The notes below the pieces were generated by a model. It worked only from the letters and a program-made list of their open reading frames with translations, did no database searches and had not been told where the DNA came from. From positions 68,696,887 to 68,760,886 of the forward strand of contig OX235262.1 of assembly GCA_944472135.2 (NCBI GenBank): a stretch of DNA of 64,000 nucleotides. The letters run 5' to 3'. Of the stretch, positions 44,500-55,989 are shown piece by piece (within the stretch, counting starts at the first letter, position 1; every line of letters begins with the position of its first letter). Source of the stretch: Trichobilharzia regenti. Lineage: Eukaryota; Platyhelminthes; Trematoda; Strigeidida; Schistosomatidae. A program made the position numbers and the translations under genes.

Positions 44500-45375
44500 T
44501 ATTATTATTCCCTTGGGTTACGAGTGGAAAGTAGGGCTACAACAAAACATCTCCGCTTTGTTCTATCTTTTTCTGTCCTCTTCAGCTGGCTAGCCACACG
44601 ACTACCAATAATCTCTAATCCCCTCCTCACCACACGATCTCTCCCAGATCGCCCTCGCACCGACGACCAACTCGTCGCTTCCCATTGGCATTCCACAGGA
44701 GCAATGGCCTGCATTTGCACGCGATGTCATTCGACGGCCTCCTCAACGTATGCCCGATCCATCTCCAATTCCTCCTACATATTTGTTCAGCGATTGGTTC
44801 TTGTTTGGTTTGTTCCCAGACAGAGTTTCTTTTTGCTAATTCTTTCTGCCTGGTCGGCCATTTGATCTTCAGTATGGAGCCAACTAACGAAGGCAGCTGT
44901 TGGTTGACAAAAGTCTGTCACTTGCTGGAAAACCATTTTGTGACACGCTGGCCAAGTTTCAGACCCGTATAAAAGGACCAACTTGACATTGGTGTTGAAA
45001 ATCATAATCTTGTTCTTTATGCTAGCTGAGCGAAGCAGAAGATTTCCAAATTGGTTTCAGGCTGATGAAGGCGCGTATCTTGCCTTTTCGATTCTAGCTG
45101 ACTGGCTTTAACATCACTATCCATTTCCGTTGCCTGTGGTTGAGAAACGATGCGTCCTAGGTAAGATAAGGAAGTAAGCTCTGTCAAATCTCTCCGGTTG
45201 ATGGTGATCGTTGGTTATCCCTCACCATCTCCATCTTCTCTATGTTCACCTGAAGTTCTATCTTCACTACTAGCCTCTTCTGCCAGTTTAACATTAAACA
45301 AAGTATGACCTGCAAAATCCAGATTTTCTAGAGTCATTTTATCAGTGACCCTTCCAACTCACACTCTAACGCATA
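44500..45375 (-). pseudogene. RTE-like element (family E), 3' part, intronic
   Basis: Minus-strand reading, from about 45340: LENLDFAGHTLFNV (degenerate FADD), then SYLGRIVS (post-RT), SFYTGLKL-like, IKWPTRQKELAKR, NWRWIGHTLRRPSNDIA, to the terminus near 44505 (CCCTTGGGTTAC reversed) with an ATT tract. Stops and shifts throughout. The plus-strand frames at 44458-44972 are antisense shadows. Confidence 0.75.
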
Positions 45376-45379
45376 ATTC

Positions 45380-47135
45380 AGTTCATCATACAATTTAGGA
45401 ATATCATAGGTGCAGTAAACATGCAGTAAAAAAACCCACATCTAATTAATATGAAATGAAGATATTAGCATACATATACAATATCCATTGGCATAGCGAC
45501 GTCACAATAATAATAAAAAAAAAATAATAATAATAATAAACAAAGCAATATACTTGTACATATATGTACATGACACAGGGAGAAGTCAGTGAGTGAGTCA
45601 ATGAGTCAACGGGAACACTTAACCAATTGAGAAATACTATATATGATGATATAGATACATAGAATAGCCAACATAAAGTAATTTTATTGTAAGGATTTAT
45701 CTTCTTCTTCTTCTTCAAAAGTTCATTTAAATATCTGACACAATGAAAACAAAAATAAAGAGGAGCAGAAGACAAAAACAAGTTGGAACACGTTGAATAC
45801 ACCCACGCACAAACACAGAGACACACAAAGTGAACAATGAATAAAACAGTGAATTGTATCAAAGTGACGAAAGAGTAAGACAGTGAATAAGTGAGAGAGA
45901 GAGAGAGAGAGTAAACACCCTCATACCTAACTAATATAACATCTTGTCATAATAATATGAATATGAAAGAATTAACCTAAGAGATACAATTTTTCTATCT
46001 CACGTGAATAGATTTCACCTTGAAATGACTAACATACATACATACATACACACAAATATGCACACAAACAACGCACGCACGCACGCACCCCCCCAACCTC
46101 TACACATAAAAGACGTCAAGACAAACAAACACTAAAATAATACTTTCACATTCCAAGAACGAAAATTGAAAGCAGAAAAAAGAAAGAAAAAAACTATCAC
46201 GAAAATAGCAGATCAACCCACCCACCACCACCCAGCTAGCTAGCTAGTTAGCCAACTATCCTCTTCAAAAAAAAAACGAAAATTCAAACAGGAAAGCTAT
46301 CCACACCGATAAGGTGGAACACGTCTTCGTGTATAGTGTGGTTTTTCAATATCATTATAATCACCATTATCTATCATGAAATCCTTCGTCAACCAGTTAA
46401 AACAAATAATTCAGGATGTTTAAAAAGTGGGACAGTAGAACAAAACTATAGATAGTGAGACAGATGAATGGTTAAAATCCCTTTTTTTAGAAAAATAACA
46501 ATCTGTGAGTAAAGACATTATGGAGGAGGGGAGGGGGAATATTATCGATTTCCAAAAACAATGAGTCATGATAGATAAAAGTTGTAGTAAGTAAGTAGGT
46601 AAGTAAGTAAGACTAATAATTAATACAACTACAACAGATAGAGCACGAACAGGTTTATCTGATGAGAACAAAACAAAAGCTCAGTGTAAACAAATACCGC
46701 ATTTAAAACAAAAGCTTAGAAAAAGTTAAATTTTGCAAAACTGTTGTTCAATGTTCATAAATTCATTATTCGTGCTTTATAGTTAAGAATTCTTGATATC
46801 CATCTGACTGACTGACTATGGGGGAGGGGGTATAGACTGAAGAGGATAGGATCCGTCTCATTCACACCGCAAACACACACACACACTCCCTCTCTTTATA
46901 GACTGCAAAATACGAAATGCGTGGGTTAAGATAAACTATATCAGTCATCAAATTAATCTTGAGTGAGCAATCTGAATAAACGACTGTAAAAATTCACGAA
47001 TTCGCTGACAAATTGTATATTTAAATGGTTAAACTGTTCTGCCTCACTTTAATCTCCTAACCCTAATATAACCCGTAACTTATACTGCATTCCTGACTAG
47101 TGATAAGATTGTTTCTGCTAGGTGATTTGGTGGTT
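45380..47135. other. Intronic low-complexity region
   Basis: T-rich in gene sense, with CAAA, GCAC, ACATACAT, AGCTAGCT and GAAGAAG tracts, a C run at 46088, and GA/AT runs. No transposon copy or coding frame recognised. Similar in texture to 38320-42105 and 52360-54115. Confidence 0.45.
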
Positions 47136-47139
47136 CCTA

Positions 47140-47575
47140 TAATTTATCTTCACCAATCTATGAACACTATTGTTGAGCAATATTAGTTGATGTAGGAGTG
47201 AGTTGGAAAAGAGTTAGGTATGCTCAAATCAGAGTATCACATCAAACCATGAAGTCTTTGGTTGTTGGTTTGAGCCAGCTATGTAAGGAGGTGTAAACTG
47301 CCTGGTTGACTGAAGTCCTCGAGAGGCTAAGAATTAAATGACTAGAGACTGTTAATGATATGGCTCAAAATTATTCTCAGGGGCGCAGATACATTGGCTA
47401 TTTGTAATCTCTCGGATGTATTAAGTCTTAATGATTCTCCATGTAATTATTTTTTCTCCAGTACATTTCTGTCTACTATAGTTCTTTTGATTTTTTCTCT
47501 CTACCCTTTGGGCGCCATATGGAGTGTGGGACCTTGAACTGCTGTGCACTTCTGAGCAAACTTCTTGGTTGAAAA
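47140..47575 (+). mobile_element. RTE-like 3' end (family G), intronic
   Basis: GGAGTGAGTTGGAAAAGAG, CTATGTAAGGAGGTGTAAAC, GATATGGCTCAAAATTATTC, CGCCATATGGAGTGTGGGAC. Opposite orientation to 42780-43400. Confidence 0.65.
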
Positions 47576-47649
47576 CTTGGTTAATGCAATAATGATAACA
47601 CTAAGTGTCGTTTAGTAAAAAAGAACGAAGACGGTTTAACACAATTCAA

Positions 47650-48138
47650 GATTGATGATCAACTAATCTCAGTTGGAGTAACGTTGGAAGCTAGGAAGTA
47701 CTGGACAGTTATTTGTCCACCCCTGTTTGGGACTCTTCAGCTGCACGTACCTATAACCCCACCGGATCCTTCAGGTTACAAGATGAGCTCGTTGACCGTT
47801 CAGTCATTGGGATGGAATCCAATAACCCATAAATTCTAACCTTTGCCGATTTGTGATATATGTGGCGACCGCCAGCCGATATAATCAGAGATTATTTGTC
47901 CTCACACCAAACTTGATAGACCCCGCTAGTCATGATATCTCATCAGAACTTCAGACATCTCCATCCGGCACTCAATAACTAGAACCCTGGTGGGGTTAAG
48001 TGTGAGCACTCCTGGAGAACCCCAAATAAGGACAAAACGGCTATCCAATAGTCCCTGGTTTTCGACGGTTTTCTAGATGAAGTCAGTTCGTGCTCAATCT
48101 TGAAGTTAGTCAAATCCCTGCACACTAAAACTTGAAGA
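47650..48138. mobile_element. Family D inverted dimer
   Basis: Left arm (minus): AGGAAGTACTGGACAGTTAT, CCCTGTTTGGGACTCTTCAG. On the minus strand this reads CTGAAGAGTCCCAAAC, an intact CTGAAGA core with GTCCC. Right arm (plus): GCACTCCTGGAGAACCCCAA, ATAAGGACAAAACGGCTATC. Centre: CTTGATAGACCCCGCTAGTC. Confidence 0.7.
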
Positions 48139-48249
48139 TCGAACACACTACATAATTCATTTAATTCTTCTGAATAGCATTCAGTCGAAATTTCTACTTT
48201 GTTTTTAATTTTCGACTAAGCATTTTTAACCTTGAAATTTTTTGGGACA

Positions 48250-48970
48250 GTGTGTATAAAGTTTTGCTGCAAGATTGACAGGGGTCATGTAAGTACATTC
48301 AAACATGAAGGTGAACTGCTGCGAGTAATTGAAAAATTCATGTATCTAGACAGTTACGTAAGTAGTAATTGAGATGCATGACGGATAAAAATCTTTAATC
48401 GTATACCCTGAAAGCCAGATCGATATATACTAGCCTGAGTCAGCTCTGGTGTTGGCAACACGTTAGTCTACCCGCTAAAGATCGAGTTTACAATGCTTCT
48501 ATGTGTTAAATCTTCCTCCACACCTGTGAAACCTAGCCTGTCTGGGCTGAGGATGTGTGGCAGCTCAGTGCGTTCGATCATCACTGTCTCCAAAGAATTG
48601 CTTGTATTCTTTGGTTCTGAGGTCAGAAAACACAAATGAGATTGTCTTTCAATAAGCGATATCGTCTTGAAGTAGGGGTTTACATGACTTGAACATGTGT
48701 TCAAGCGGCTCCCCATAATGTTCAATATTTTCTAGATCCGAGACTGGGTGAACCCAATAGAAGAGTGGTCAGTTTATGGAGTGACACCATGGGATAACGA
48801 CTAGCTGTGTTGGGTCGGCATCTCTTGATGCTTTACGATCGTATGTCTGAGCAACCCACAAAAATTATCAGAAATCGTTGTGAATCGGAATCAATGGAGA
48901 ATATGTTGCAATTTCCTTATTTCTATTCCTTTCGTTATATTGTGTTTCACTGGAAAGATGTTCGAAGAAA
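48250..48970 (+). pseudogene. RTE-like ORF C-terminus, third lineage (family J)
   Basis: Plus-strand frames give FKHEGELLRVIEKFMYLDSY, then after shifts CETWPVWAEDVWQLSAFDHH-like (HTCETxxVWAEDVWQLSAFD around 48510-48580) and CLQRIACILWF. This is the Y-G-C-E-T-W and DHxCLRxI region of RTE-type ORFs, distinct in sequence from families E and G. Several frameshifts and stops. The minus-strand frame at 48468-48725 is its shadow. Confidence 0.65.
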
Positions 48971-49254
48971 TTTATCAGAATTTTAATTCACTCATAATCA
49001 TATATGTGTGAATAACCTAGCGATGTGTAAAATGCCGTCAACCATAATCGAGTTAACACGTGTAATAGCTGTCCCTATACTTCATGATGTATTTAAGTCA
49101 CAAGATAAATATCTGGAAATTCCATACCTATTTATTATGTTAGAGCGGAGGATACCACCAGGGTGCCGAGGCTGAATGAGACGCAGCGAGATGCAAAAGT
49201 AGAACCCGCCAGCTGAAAGTTGAGTGGTTAAGCTGATGAACGACACCTCCAGCC

Positions 49255-49256
<2 letters not shown>

Positions 49257-49304
<48 letters not shown>
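49257..49304. repeat. (AT)n tract
   Basis: About 24 AT units, directly upstream of a SINE family A head. Confidence 0.95.
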
Positions 49305-49308
<4 letters not shown>

Positions 49309-49309
49309 G

Positions 49310-49532
49310 TGCATCGGTGGCACAGCGGTTAGGACACTCGCCGACGATGCACATGGTCTGGGGTTCAATCCCCGGCCGACTCACTCCTTTACCAGTAATA
49401 AAATTGGCAAAGAGGGAAGGTTGGGTATGAGGCTAGCAACCGCATCCTGTAAAAATAAACACTGCTACAGAAACTTCAAGCCTGTAGCTTGAAACCCTAT
49501 GTTCCACTGGGAACGTGAAGGAATAAAAAAAT
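49310..49532 (+). mobile_element. SINE family A, intronic
   Basis: GCATCGGTGGCACAGCGGTT, GGTCTGGGGTTCAATCCCCG, AGGGAAGGTTGGGTATGAGG, ending GAACGTGAAGGAATAAAAA. Antisense to the SOCS gene. Confidence 0.85.
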
Positions 49533-49639
49533 ATGGATGTAGGGTGGCATCTGTCACACATTGACTGTACGACGCTGTGTAGAAGAAAAAAGGAAGGAAG
49601 AAAAGGTGTCACTAAACAACCACTTGCAATTCCGTGTAG

Positions 49640-49795
49640 TCGGGGCAATGAGTCACACCTATTGTTCAAGGGCTAGTGATACTACCTAACCTAGTTCCAC
49701 AAATCTCAATAGATGGAGCTGGGTTCGAACCCGTGATCCAATGGTTGAAAATCGGACGACTTGCCTAATAAGCCACAGTTCCACTATAGTAATGT
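49640..49795 (-). mobile_element. SINE family H, tRNA-headed
   Basis: GGGTTCGAACCCGTGATCCA (box B in reverse) and GCCACAGTTCCAC (head). Body ATTGTTCAAGGGCTAGTGAT, ACTACCTAACCTAG. Other copies at 52090-52255, 54120-54320 and 55320-55525. Confidence 0.65.
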
Positions 49796-50144
49796 AAACG
49801 GTAAATGAACAGACAAATAGGGCAGGAGAGAGAACGTTAAAAATAAATCTGCACAATAACCAGAATCCTACTAAATAAAAATATACCTAGTACTCGAATT
49901 TTTCATGGTGTCTAACGTTTTAGTGTATCATGTATTAGAGAGTAAATGTGTAAAACAGTACATACAGAAAGATGAAGAGAAAGAAACAAGCATTAAAGGT
50001 GAAGAATAAAATTATTTCTTCTTCTCCGAGATCACCTCGATAACTCACCTCTCAATTGATATATCACAAAATACTCATGGGTACGCTTCTAACTTTGGCA
50101 AACAATCATATTTTCTATAGTTTGGTTAGTTTATGTTAGTTATG

Positions 50145-50550
50145 TTTTTACGAGTTGATCACGGATTGATATCAGTTAGAGAACCATCGAAAACCAGGGA
50201 GTACTGGATAGCTGCTGTTTCATCCTAGTTTGGGAATTATCGGCAGTACGCACCCACACACCAGGGTTCGAACCCACGACCTTCCGGTTACAAGGCTAGC
50301 TCGTATACCTTTCAGCCACTGGGACCTGATTCAATGACAAGTGCATGAATTCTGACTTCTACCAATTCGTGATTTAGCGCAACCCCTACGAGCTAGCCTT
50401 GTAACCGTAAGGCCCTAGGTTCGTATCTCAGTGGGTGCGTACTTCCGATGATTTCCAAACTAGGATGAAACCGCAGCTGTCCAGTACTCCCAGCTGGTTT
50501 TCAATGGTTCTCTAACTGATATCAATCTGTGATCAACTCGTAAAAAAAGC
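50145..50550. mobile_element. Family D inverted dimer, best preserved
   Basis: The arms are nearly perfect inverted copies: TTTTACGAGTTGATCACGGA at 50147 onward against GTGATCAACTCGTAAAA near 50528-50544. Each arm runs through the hammerhead segment (left, minus: TACTGCCGATAATTCCCAAA..GGATGAAACAGCAGC; right, plus: TACTTCCGATGATTTCCAAA..GGATGAAACCGCAGCTGTCC) to a tRNA-like head with AGCTAGCCTTGTAACCG and box-B-like GGTTCGAACCC. Hammerhead cores are substituted (CCGATAA, CCGATGA). A single-arm relative is at 60592-60935. Confidence 0.8.
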
Positions 50551-50554
50551 ATAT

Positions 50555-51060
50555 GTATGTTGTACAATAACTGATCATCTTAGAACAACTTATCTGATTA
50601 GCCAGACACTTCGGTGGATTTTCGACTTAATGATTGAATGTTAAGAGTCTAAAATAGTGAATGAGTTACAGATCCATTAGTTTTATCGGTGATCATTCCC
50701 TATCTATTAGGAAAGGATAAGACTTTGTGTGGGGGTAACAACAATGAAGGTGTGAGATAGCACAATTAATGTGATCTGGCCGATTGAAGGACTCATCTCA
50801 CCCTGGTGATAAGTCTCAGTCAACCTATGTATGTATGAGTAGACTTTATTTCCCGAATAAAATATCATGCCATTAATGCACTTTTCAAGGCTAAATGTCA
50901 CTATTTTTAGAAGTAATTAATGAATGATTGGATATATGAAAAAAATTTTTTAAATTAAAATGACACCATAAGTCCAAAGCATCTTGCCAATCACTTACAA
51001 TAAAACTAATATTGAACACCAAGTTATGACATTGTACCCCAGAGTGAACAGATATTTTAG
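50555..51060. other. Intronic spacer
   Basis: Nothing recognised. Confidence 0.4.
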
Positions 51061-51069
51061 ATTACACTG

Positions 51070-51365
51070 GGGAAATGAACCAACGAACTAACCTATCGTC
51101 GAACAAATATACATGAATGAAATAGAGATGGATTGGATGTACACTGAGGAGACTTTTGAATGGCATCATGCGCCGAAAGCCCTAGAGAGTGGGACACGAA
51201 TGGGAAACGATGATTTGGGGGTGGTTCCAAATGTGACACACAGGAGATTATGGCTAATCGTGAAACTAACTAACTAAAGAGGACCTCAGAGAGCAAGATG
51301 AAATGTAAATATGCCTTGGAAGCCTAATATTTCACTCGGCAACCAAGGGAATAATCATGTGTAAT
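51070..51365 (+). mobile_element. RTE-like 3' end (family E), intronic
   Basis: AATAGAGATGGATTGGATGT, ACACTGAGGAGACTTTTGAA, GGGAAACGATGATTTGGGG, GGCAACCAAGGGAATAATCA. 5'-truncated. Confidence 0.7.
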
Positions 51366-51429
51366 TATTATATCGCTTAACAGAGCAAAATGCTTTGGAT
51401 GAAGACATTCTGAATTAGACAGTTAAACT

Positions 51430-51925
51430 GACAAATTATCCAGAGATCACACTGTCTGCATATGAGCCAATTCGATTCTTCTATACGGGTCAGAAACTTG
51501 ACCAGTGTGTCACGAAAAGGATTTCCAACAGCCTGTTGCAGACTTTCATCAACAGATGCTCACTTCGTTGGCTCCATACTGAAGATTAAATGGGCAGAAA
51601 GAATAAACAAGAAGAAATTATGGGAACAAAAAAACCAACCAATAGCCGACCACTCAGCCAATATGCAGGAGAAAGTGGAGATGGATCGGGCATACACTGA
51701 GGAGACAGCCGAATGACATCGCACGACAGACCATTGCTCGAGTGGAATGCCGTTGGGGAGCGACGAGTTGGTCGTCGGTGCGAGGGTGACATGGAGGATA
51801 TCGTGTGGGTAAGAGATGAGAGAGTTTGGTCAATCGTGAACTTAGCTGAAGAGGATAGCAGAAAATAGGACAAAGTGGGGATCTGTTGTTGAAGCCCTTG
51901 GAACACAAGGGAATAATAATATTAT
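51430..51925 (+). pseudogene. RTE-like ORF C-terminus (family E), intronic
   Basis: The frame reads IRFFYTGQKLDQCVTKRISN, LLQTFINRCSLRWLHTED: the Y-G-x-E/Q-T..and L-x-W-x-x-x-E-D region. It is followed by MGRKNKQEE and the W-I-G-like terminus with GGTCGTCGGTGCGAGGGTGA and a GGGAATAATAATATTATTA end. Second tandem family E copy after 51070-51365. Confidence 0.75.
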
Positions 51926-52089
51926 TATATGATCCAATTGTACAGGATATTATGTGTGAACTAAATAAGTTAGCAGAGTTAAGACGTAGACTTTGATACT
52001 ATGCATGTTAGGATGGTAGAAATTTCTGAGAGGAAATGACTTTATGAATAGTGAAGTTGCTAACAGTCTAATAAAGCCATACTCATACT

Positions 52090-52255
52090 TGGCAATGAGC
52101 CATATTTATTACTCTCTCAAGGGCTAATGATACTCAACCCTGATTGTCAGAAACGCTCGACAGGTGAAGTGGAGTTCAAACGCATGATCTACAGTTGCAC
52201 AAATCAATTATGCATACTTCTCTTCCAATTCCACAGTAGACAACCACAATAGAAT
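52090..52255 (-). mobile_element. SINE family H, diverged
   Basis: TCTCAAGGGCTAATGATACT, CCCTGATTGTCAGAAACGC, GGAGTTCAAACGCATGATCT and CTCTTCCAATTCCACAGT. The box B is weakened. Confidence 0.5.
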
Positions 52256-52359
52256 GAACGTGTCATTATTAGACTGAGTATAGTAAAACTGAAGCAAATT
52301 ATAAAATGATGGAATATAGTATACAAATAAGAGTTTCAAACCACAATGATAACAAGATG

Positions 52360-54115
52360 TCTTTGTCAAGATAATATTTTATTATAATTTAAAGAATTAA
52401 ACAAAAACTAGAAAAATTTAGCGATGAATCACACAATATATATATATACACTTACAGTATATGTATTATTATATGAGAAAAAGGCATCAAATATCTTCAA
52501 AATAACAAAGTACTAACGCACGCGCACGCAAGCACAGAGAGAGAGAGAGACGAAAATACACACAAGTTAGGATGTATTATCATCTTTCTCTCTTTCTATC
52601 TCTAAAGTCATAGACATAGACTATTGTTTTAGCTTTTTGTTTTTTAATTGTTTAATTATTTGTCGTTATTGTTGTTGTTGCTGTTAGTGTTGCTGTTATT
52701 TTTATCACAGGATGAAATGTTTGCTAAATAGAATAACTAGTACAAGCAACAACAAGAACAACAATAATAACGATCGTTATTATGACTATTATTATTACTA
52801 TTATGATTAGGCGTATTATTATTTTATTATAACAACTGTTGTTACTAGCGTAATTGCATGCAATAATATAAGGAGCAATCACACATATTATTCAACACAA
52901 ATGTTCAACAATTGGGAATTATTATATCTGCATACCTTAGCGTGAATGTGCGTATGCGTAAAAGACACAGGAGAGAGAGAGAGAGAGAGATAGCCATGTG
53001 TAAACACTCGCACTCACACTCGTGCACACTAACACTACGCGCGAATATGGAGAGTTACACAAGCATAATGTTGTACTACATATATATATATATATATATG
53101 CGCACAAATTATACAAGAATTTATTGATCACATGGCATTATAATAATAATAAATAAAAGGTATTTGTCATTCTGATGTTTGCCAAATGAAATACATTCTG
53201 TGCCAATACGCGTATTGTACGTATGTGTGTACGTGGGTCTGTGTGTGTGCATATATAATCGAAGCTATAAAAATTCATAATATGGTACTTTTATATATAT
53301 ATGCGTATATATGCATATCAAACATACTTAAAAACAGGTAATCAATTATAGAAGATGTGGAAGAAGAAACCCAAAAATACAAAACATCACAACATGTTTA
53401 AATGATGACATGTCCGATGATGAGCATCAGTACACGTTTGTGTTTAGTACCTTCATCAAATCAATGTCTTTTGATGAGGTTAGGGAAATGGATTAGACGT
53501 ATAAAGTACACAGAATCGTATATAAACAATGCCCAAATATAAAATCCTATAAAAGATAACAAACCAATTTATTTTATCCGTTGAAAAGAATTCTCCGTGT
53601 GAGCATCGAAACACACACACACTATATCTCTAAGGTTTTAGCGACACAATGATAATAAAGTATAAGGTACCATGACAAGAATAATGGTTCATTGTACACC
53701 TCATACAACATTGCCATCAATAGTAGTAGTGGTAGTAGAAGTACAAGTAGGCGTAAGCAAATGCCAATGAAATTTGAAAAAAAGACTGTATGTATTATTC
53801 CAGATAAGATGCCAAAGAATGTCGGTAAATGAATATTAAAAAAAAAGGCATTTACACTCATACATATCTTTCTTCTTTATAAATAGAAGTATCATATCAT
53901 GTGGATGAAAAGAAGAAGAGGAGGAGGATGGATTTGTGAACAACAGAATTAGCGTGTATATTTACAAACAGAGAGACATAAAATATGATCACTAACGAAC
54001 TAACTAATTATATGTGTATTTTTTAAAATTCATAAAATCATCTCTCGTAAAAACGTAAAGATGGAAGGTGAATGACAAAAAAGAGAGAAATAATCTACTC
54101 GCTATAACACATCAA
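52360..54115. other. Intronic low-complexity region
   Basis: AAC/AAT, GAGA (52537-52550, 52973-52990), AT (53078-53098), GT and TAGTAG tracts. No transposon copy recognised. Texture as in 38320-42105. Confidence 0.45.
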
Positions 54116-54119
54116 GAGT

Positions 54120-54318
54120 GTATTTTTGATCTCGGTTCCTGCGACAAGTTATTCGATGCTCTCAGTCAGTCTCACACATATCATGTGAGAAGAGCTAATG
54201 AATACTACTACTACTACTGCTACCCAGTTGTCTAGGCTGAGATAAGTGAAATGGGATTCAAACCCAAGATCCTTTTGACTGAAAGCTAAGTGACCAAGTC
54301 AGTGAGCCACGTCTCCAC

Positions 54319-54320
<2 letters not shown>
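54120..54320 (-). mobile_element. SINE family H
   Basis: On the minus strand GTGGAGACGTGGCTCACTGA (box A), GGGTTTGAATCCC (box B), then the body with CTAGACAACTGGGTAGCAG and CACATGATATGTGTG. Confidence 0.65.

Positions 54321-54348
<28 letters not shown>
54321..54348. repeat. (AT)n tract
   Basis: About 14 AT units between SINEs H and A. Confidence 0.95.
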
Positions 54349-54349
<1 letters not shown>

Positions 54350-54371
54350 CTGGTGTTACATACAATATACA

Positions 54372-54606
54372 CGCATCGGTGGCATAGCAGTCAGGACGCT
54401 CGCCGACTGTGCACATGGTCCGGGGTTCGATCCCCGGCCACAGACACACTCCTTTACCTCGCTAAGCCAGAAATAATTCTGGTAAAGAGGAAAGGTTGGG
54501 CATGAGGCTAGCAACTCCATTCTGTAAAATAAAACACTGCTGCAGAAACTTGAAGCCACTAGCTAGGAGCCCTATGTTCCACTGGGGGACGTGAAGGAAA
54601 AAACAA
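54372..54606 (+). mobile_element. SINE family A with 8-bp target-site duplication
   Basis: CGCATCGGTGGCATAGCAGT, GGTCCGGGGTTCGATCCCCG, GCCAGAAATAATTCTGGTAA, ending GACGTGAAGGAAAAAACAAA. TACAATAT at 54361-54368 and 54611-54618 flanks it. Confidence 0.85.
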
Positions 54607-54619
54607 AACTTACAATATG

Positions 54620-55315
54620 GCAACTACAAAGTTATATTATAAGATTAGACAAGAATAAGATGATATGACGTGTAACCTCATTTATCATTAATTAGACACA
54701 TACATCCATAGGATAAATTAACAGAGTTTAAGAAACTGATAAGAATAATTGAATATTGCTACAATGTAGTGAAGGAGAAATTTACAAAGGTTAAGAAAAT
54801 AAGAAGGTGAACTGAGATCATGTCTGAACCTATGGTTTATCCGTTAGAGAAGTCTGAAGTTGACATGAATGATTATGAATGCTGTATGTGTTGCTTTGCT
54901 TACACACACGAAACATATATAATACAAACGTTTATTTCAACCTGGTTACGACATTCACAATAACAAAATGTGGAATTCACTAAACTGTTTGGTTGAAATT
55001 GTCATACTTCATATCTGTACATATGTTTCCATAAACGACTCGGTACAGCGATTGGTGAGTAAACTTCAGTCTTCCTCTTCAAATGCTCTCATGTGGCCTG
55101 TCAGAAAACTCCTATTCACTGTCTTCACCTGGTAGGAGGTGTACCTCACAAAGGTAGAAGGGCATATGCGAACGTCTATCACCTATAACCAGACTGGTTG
55201 GCATGCAGGCTTACCTAGGGAAGCTGGAAAAACCCTGATTCCGGACCTATGATCTACGTGGACTTCAGAATTTGAGCAGATCAAGTGTCGTGTGAACCTG
55301 TTTTAAACACTGGCA
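54620..55315. other. Intronic spacer
   Basis: Nothing recognised. The segment 55040-55315 is relatively GC-rich and could be an old repeat. Confidence 0.4.
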
Positions 55316-55319
55316 ACAC

Positions 55320-55525
55320 CATGGGAACGTAGCTCCTGATGCTGCTTCACTTCCTGATGGATCAGACTCCAAGTTACGCTCTCTATATCATGTGAGGGTG
55401 AATGATACTACTAATATGCAGCTGTTCAGGCTGAACTAGATGAGGCAGGACTCAAAACCGGGACCCATTGATTGAAATATGAGTGCTTAGGCTAGTTGTG
55501 AGCCACGTCTTCACACATAATCAAA
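55320..55525 (-). mobile_element. SINE family H
   Basis: GTGTGAAGACGTGGCTCAC (minus-strand head), a diverged box B (GTTTTGAGTCC) and the CATCAGGAAGTGAAGCAGCA body on the minus strand. Homologous to 54120-54320. Confidence 0.6.
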
Positions 55526-55812
55526 TCGAATAATATGCTTGTGTTACATACAACATGACGAATACAACGCTATATATATATATATCCCGTCAAAATTCGT
55601 CAAACCTTTCATTATTGATGATACAGTACTGCACAGTACAGCATAAGTAAACACTACAATCTACACCACATAGAGCTAAATAAAGACATTAGCATTGTAT
55701 CTGGTCACATACTATACTACATATCACCTAAAATATGAATAAATTGGAGAAAAAAATAAGCATAACATAACTTCAAAAAAAAATCTCAAAAGTAAAAAAA
55801 TACCAGGCTTAC

Positions 55813-55988
55813 TTGAAATCGAGAAAGGGGATATAACAGGGGTACTTCAACAGGTGGTTGACCCTGGGCGCTACTTTGAAGGAAATAATGGAATTGTCCA
55901 TTAACTGAATGAGCAACTGCCTTTTCAATAAATTCCACCATTGTATTTGCACTGTGTGATTGTGGTTGTGACCAGAAACTAAATCGAC
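55813..55988 (-). CDS. SOCS6/7-like protein, internal exon (C-terminal half of SH2 domain)
   Basis: A 176-nt exon between acceptor TTTTATAG (AG at 55990-55989) and donor CAA|GTAAGCC (55812). It encodes (G)RFSFWSQPQSHSANTMVEF, IEKAVAHSVNGQFHYFLQSS, AQGQPPVEVPLLYPLSRFQ. The F-S-F/Y-x-S-Q-P start, the L/F-I-E-x-A/S-V-x-H-S-x-N-G-Q-F-x-Y-F-L stretch and the P-V-x-L-L-Y-P-x-S-R-F end follow SOCS6/7 SH2 domains closely. This half forms part of the phosphotyrosine-peptide specificity surface; the FLVR arginine lies in an earlier exon not seen here. It enters in phase 2 (a G from the previous exon gives Gly) and leaves in phase 0. Confidence 0.88.
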
Positions 55989-55989
55989 C

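Larger units (their letters stand above)
42439..55812 (-). other. 13.4-kb phase-0 intron of SOCS6/7-like gene
   Basis: Donor CAA|GTAAGCC at 55813/55812 and acceptor TTCTTAG|GTT at 42439/42438 (minus strand). It contains RTE ends, SINEs of families A, D and H, an AT tract and low-complexity blocks, all annotated separately. No further coding exon is needed, because the flanking exons join directly within the conserved SH2-SOCS box linker. Confidence 0.8.

Noticed and set aside
44458..44972. Overlapping plus-strand frames of 135 and 95 codons
   Set aside because: Antisense to an RTE-like ORF terminus on the minus strand.
45446..45862. 138-codon minus-strand frame, rich in Tyr, Phe and Cys
   Set aside because: Translation of T-rich low-complexity intron DNA.
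47045..47075. CCTAACCCTAA as telomere-like repeat
   Set aside because: Only about two units; chance occurrence.
49257..49304. Regular short repeats as a CRISPR-like array
   Set aside because: Simple AT dinucleotides without spacers; nothing in the window has a repeat-spacer structure, and the genome is eukaryotic.
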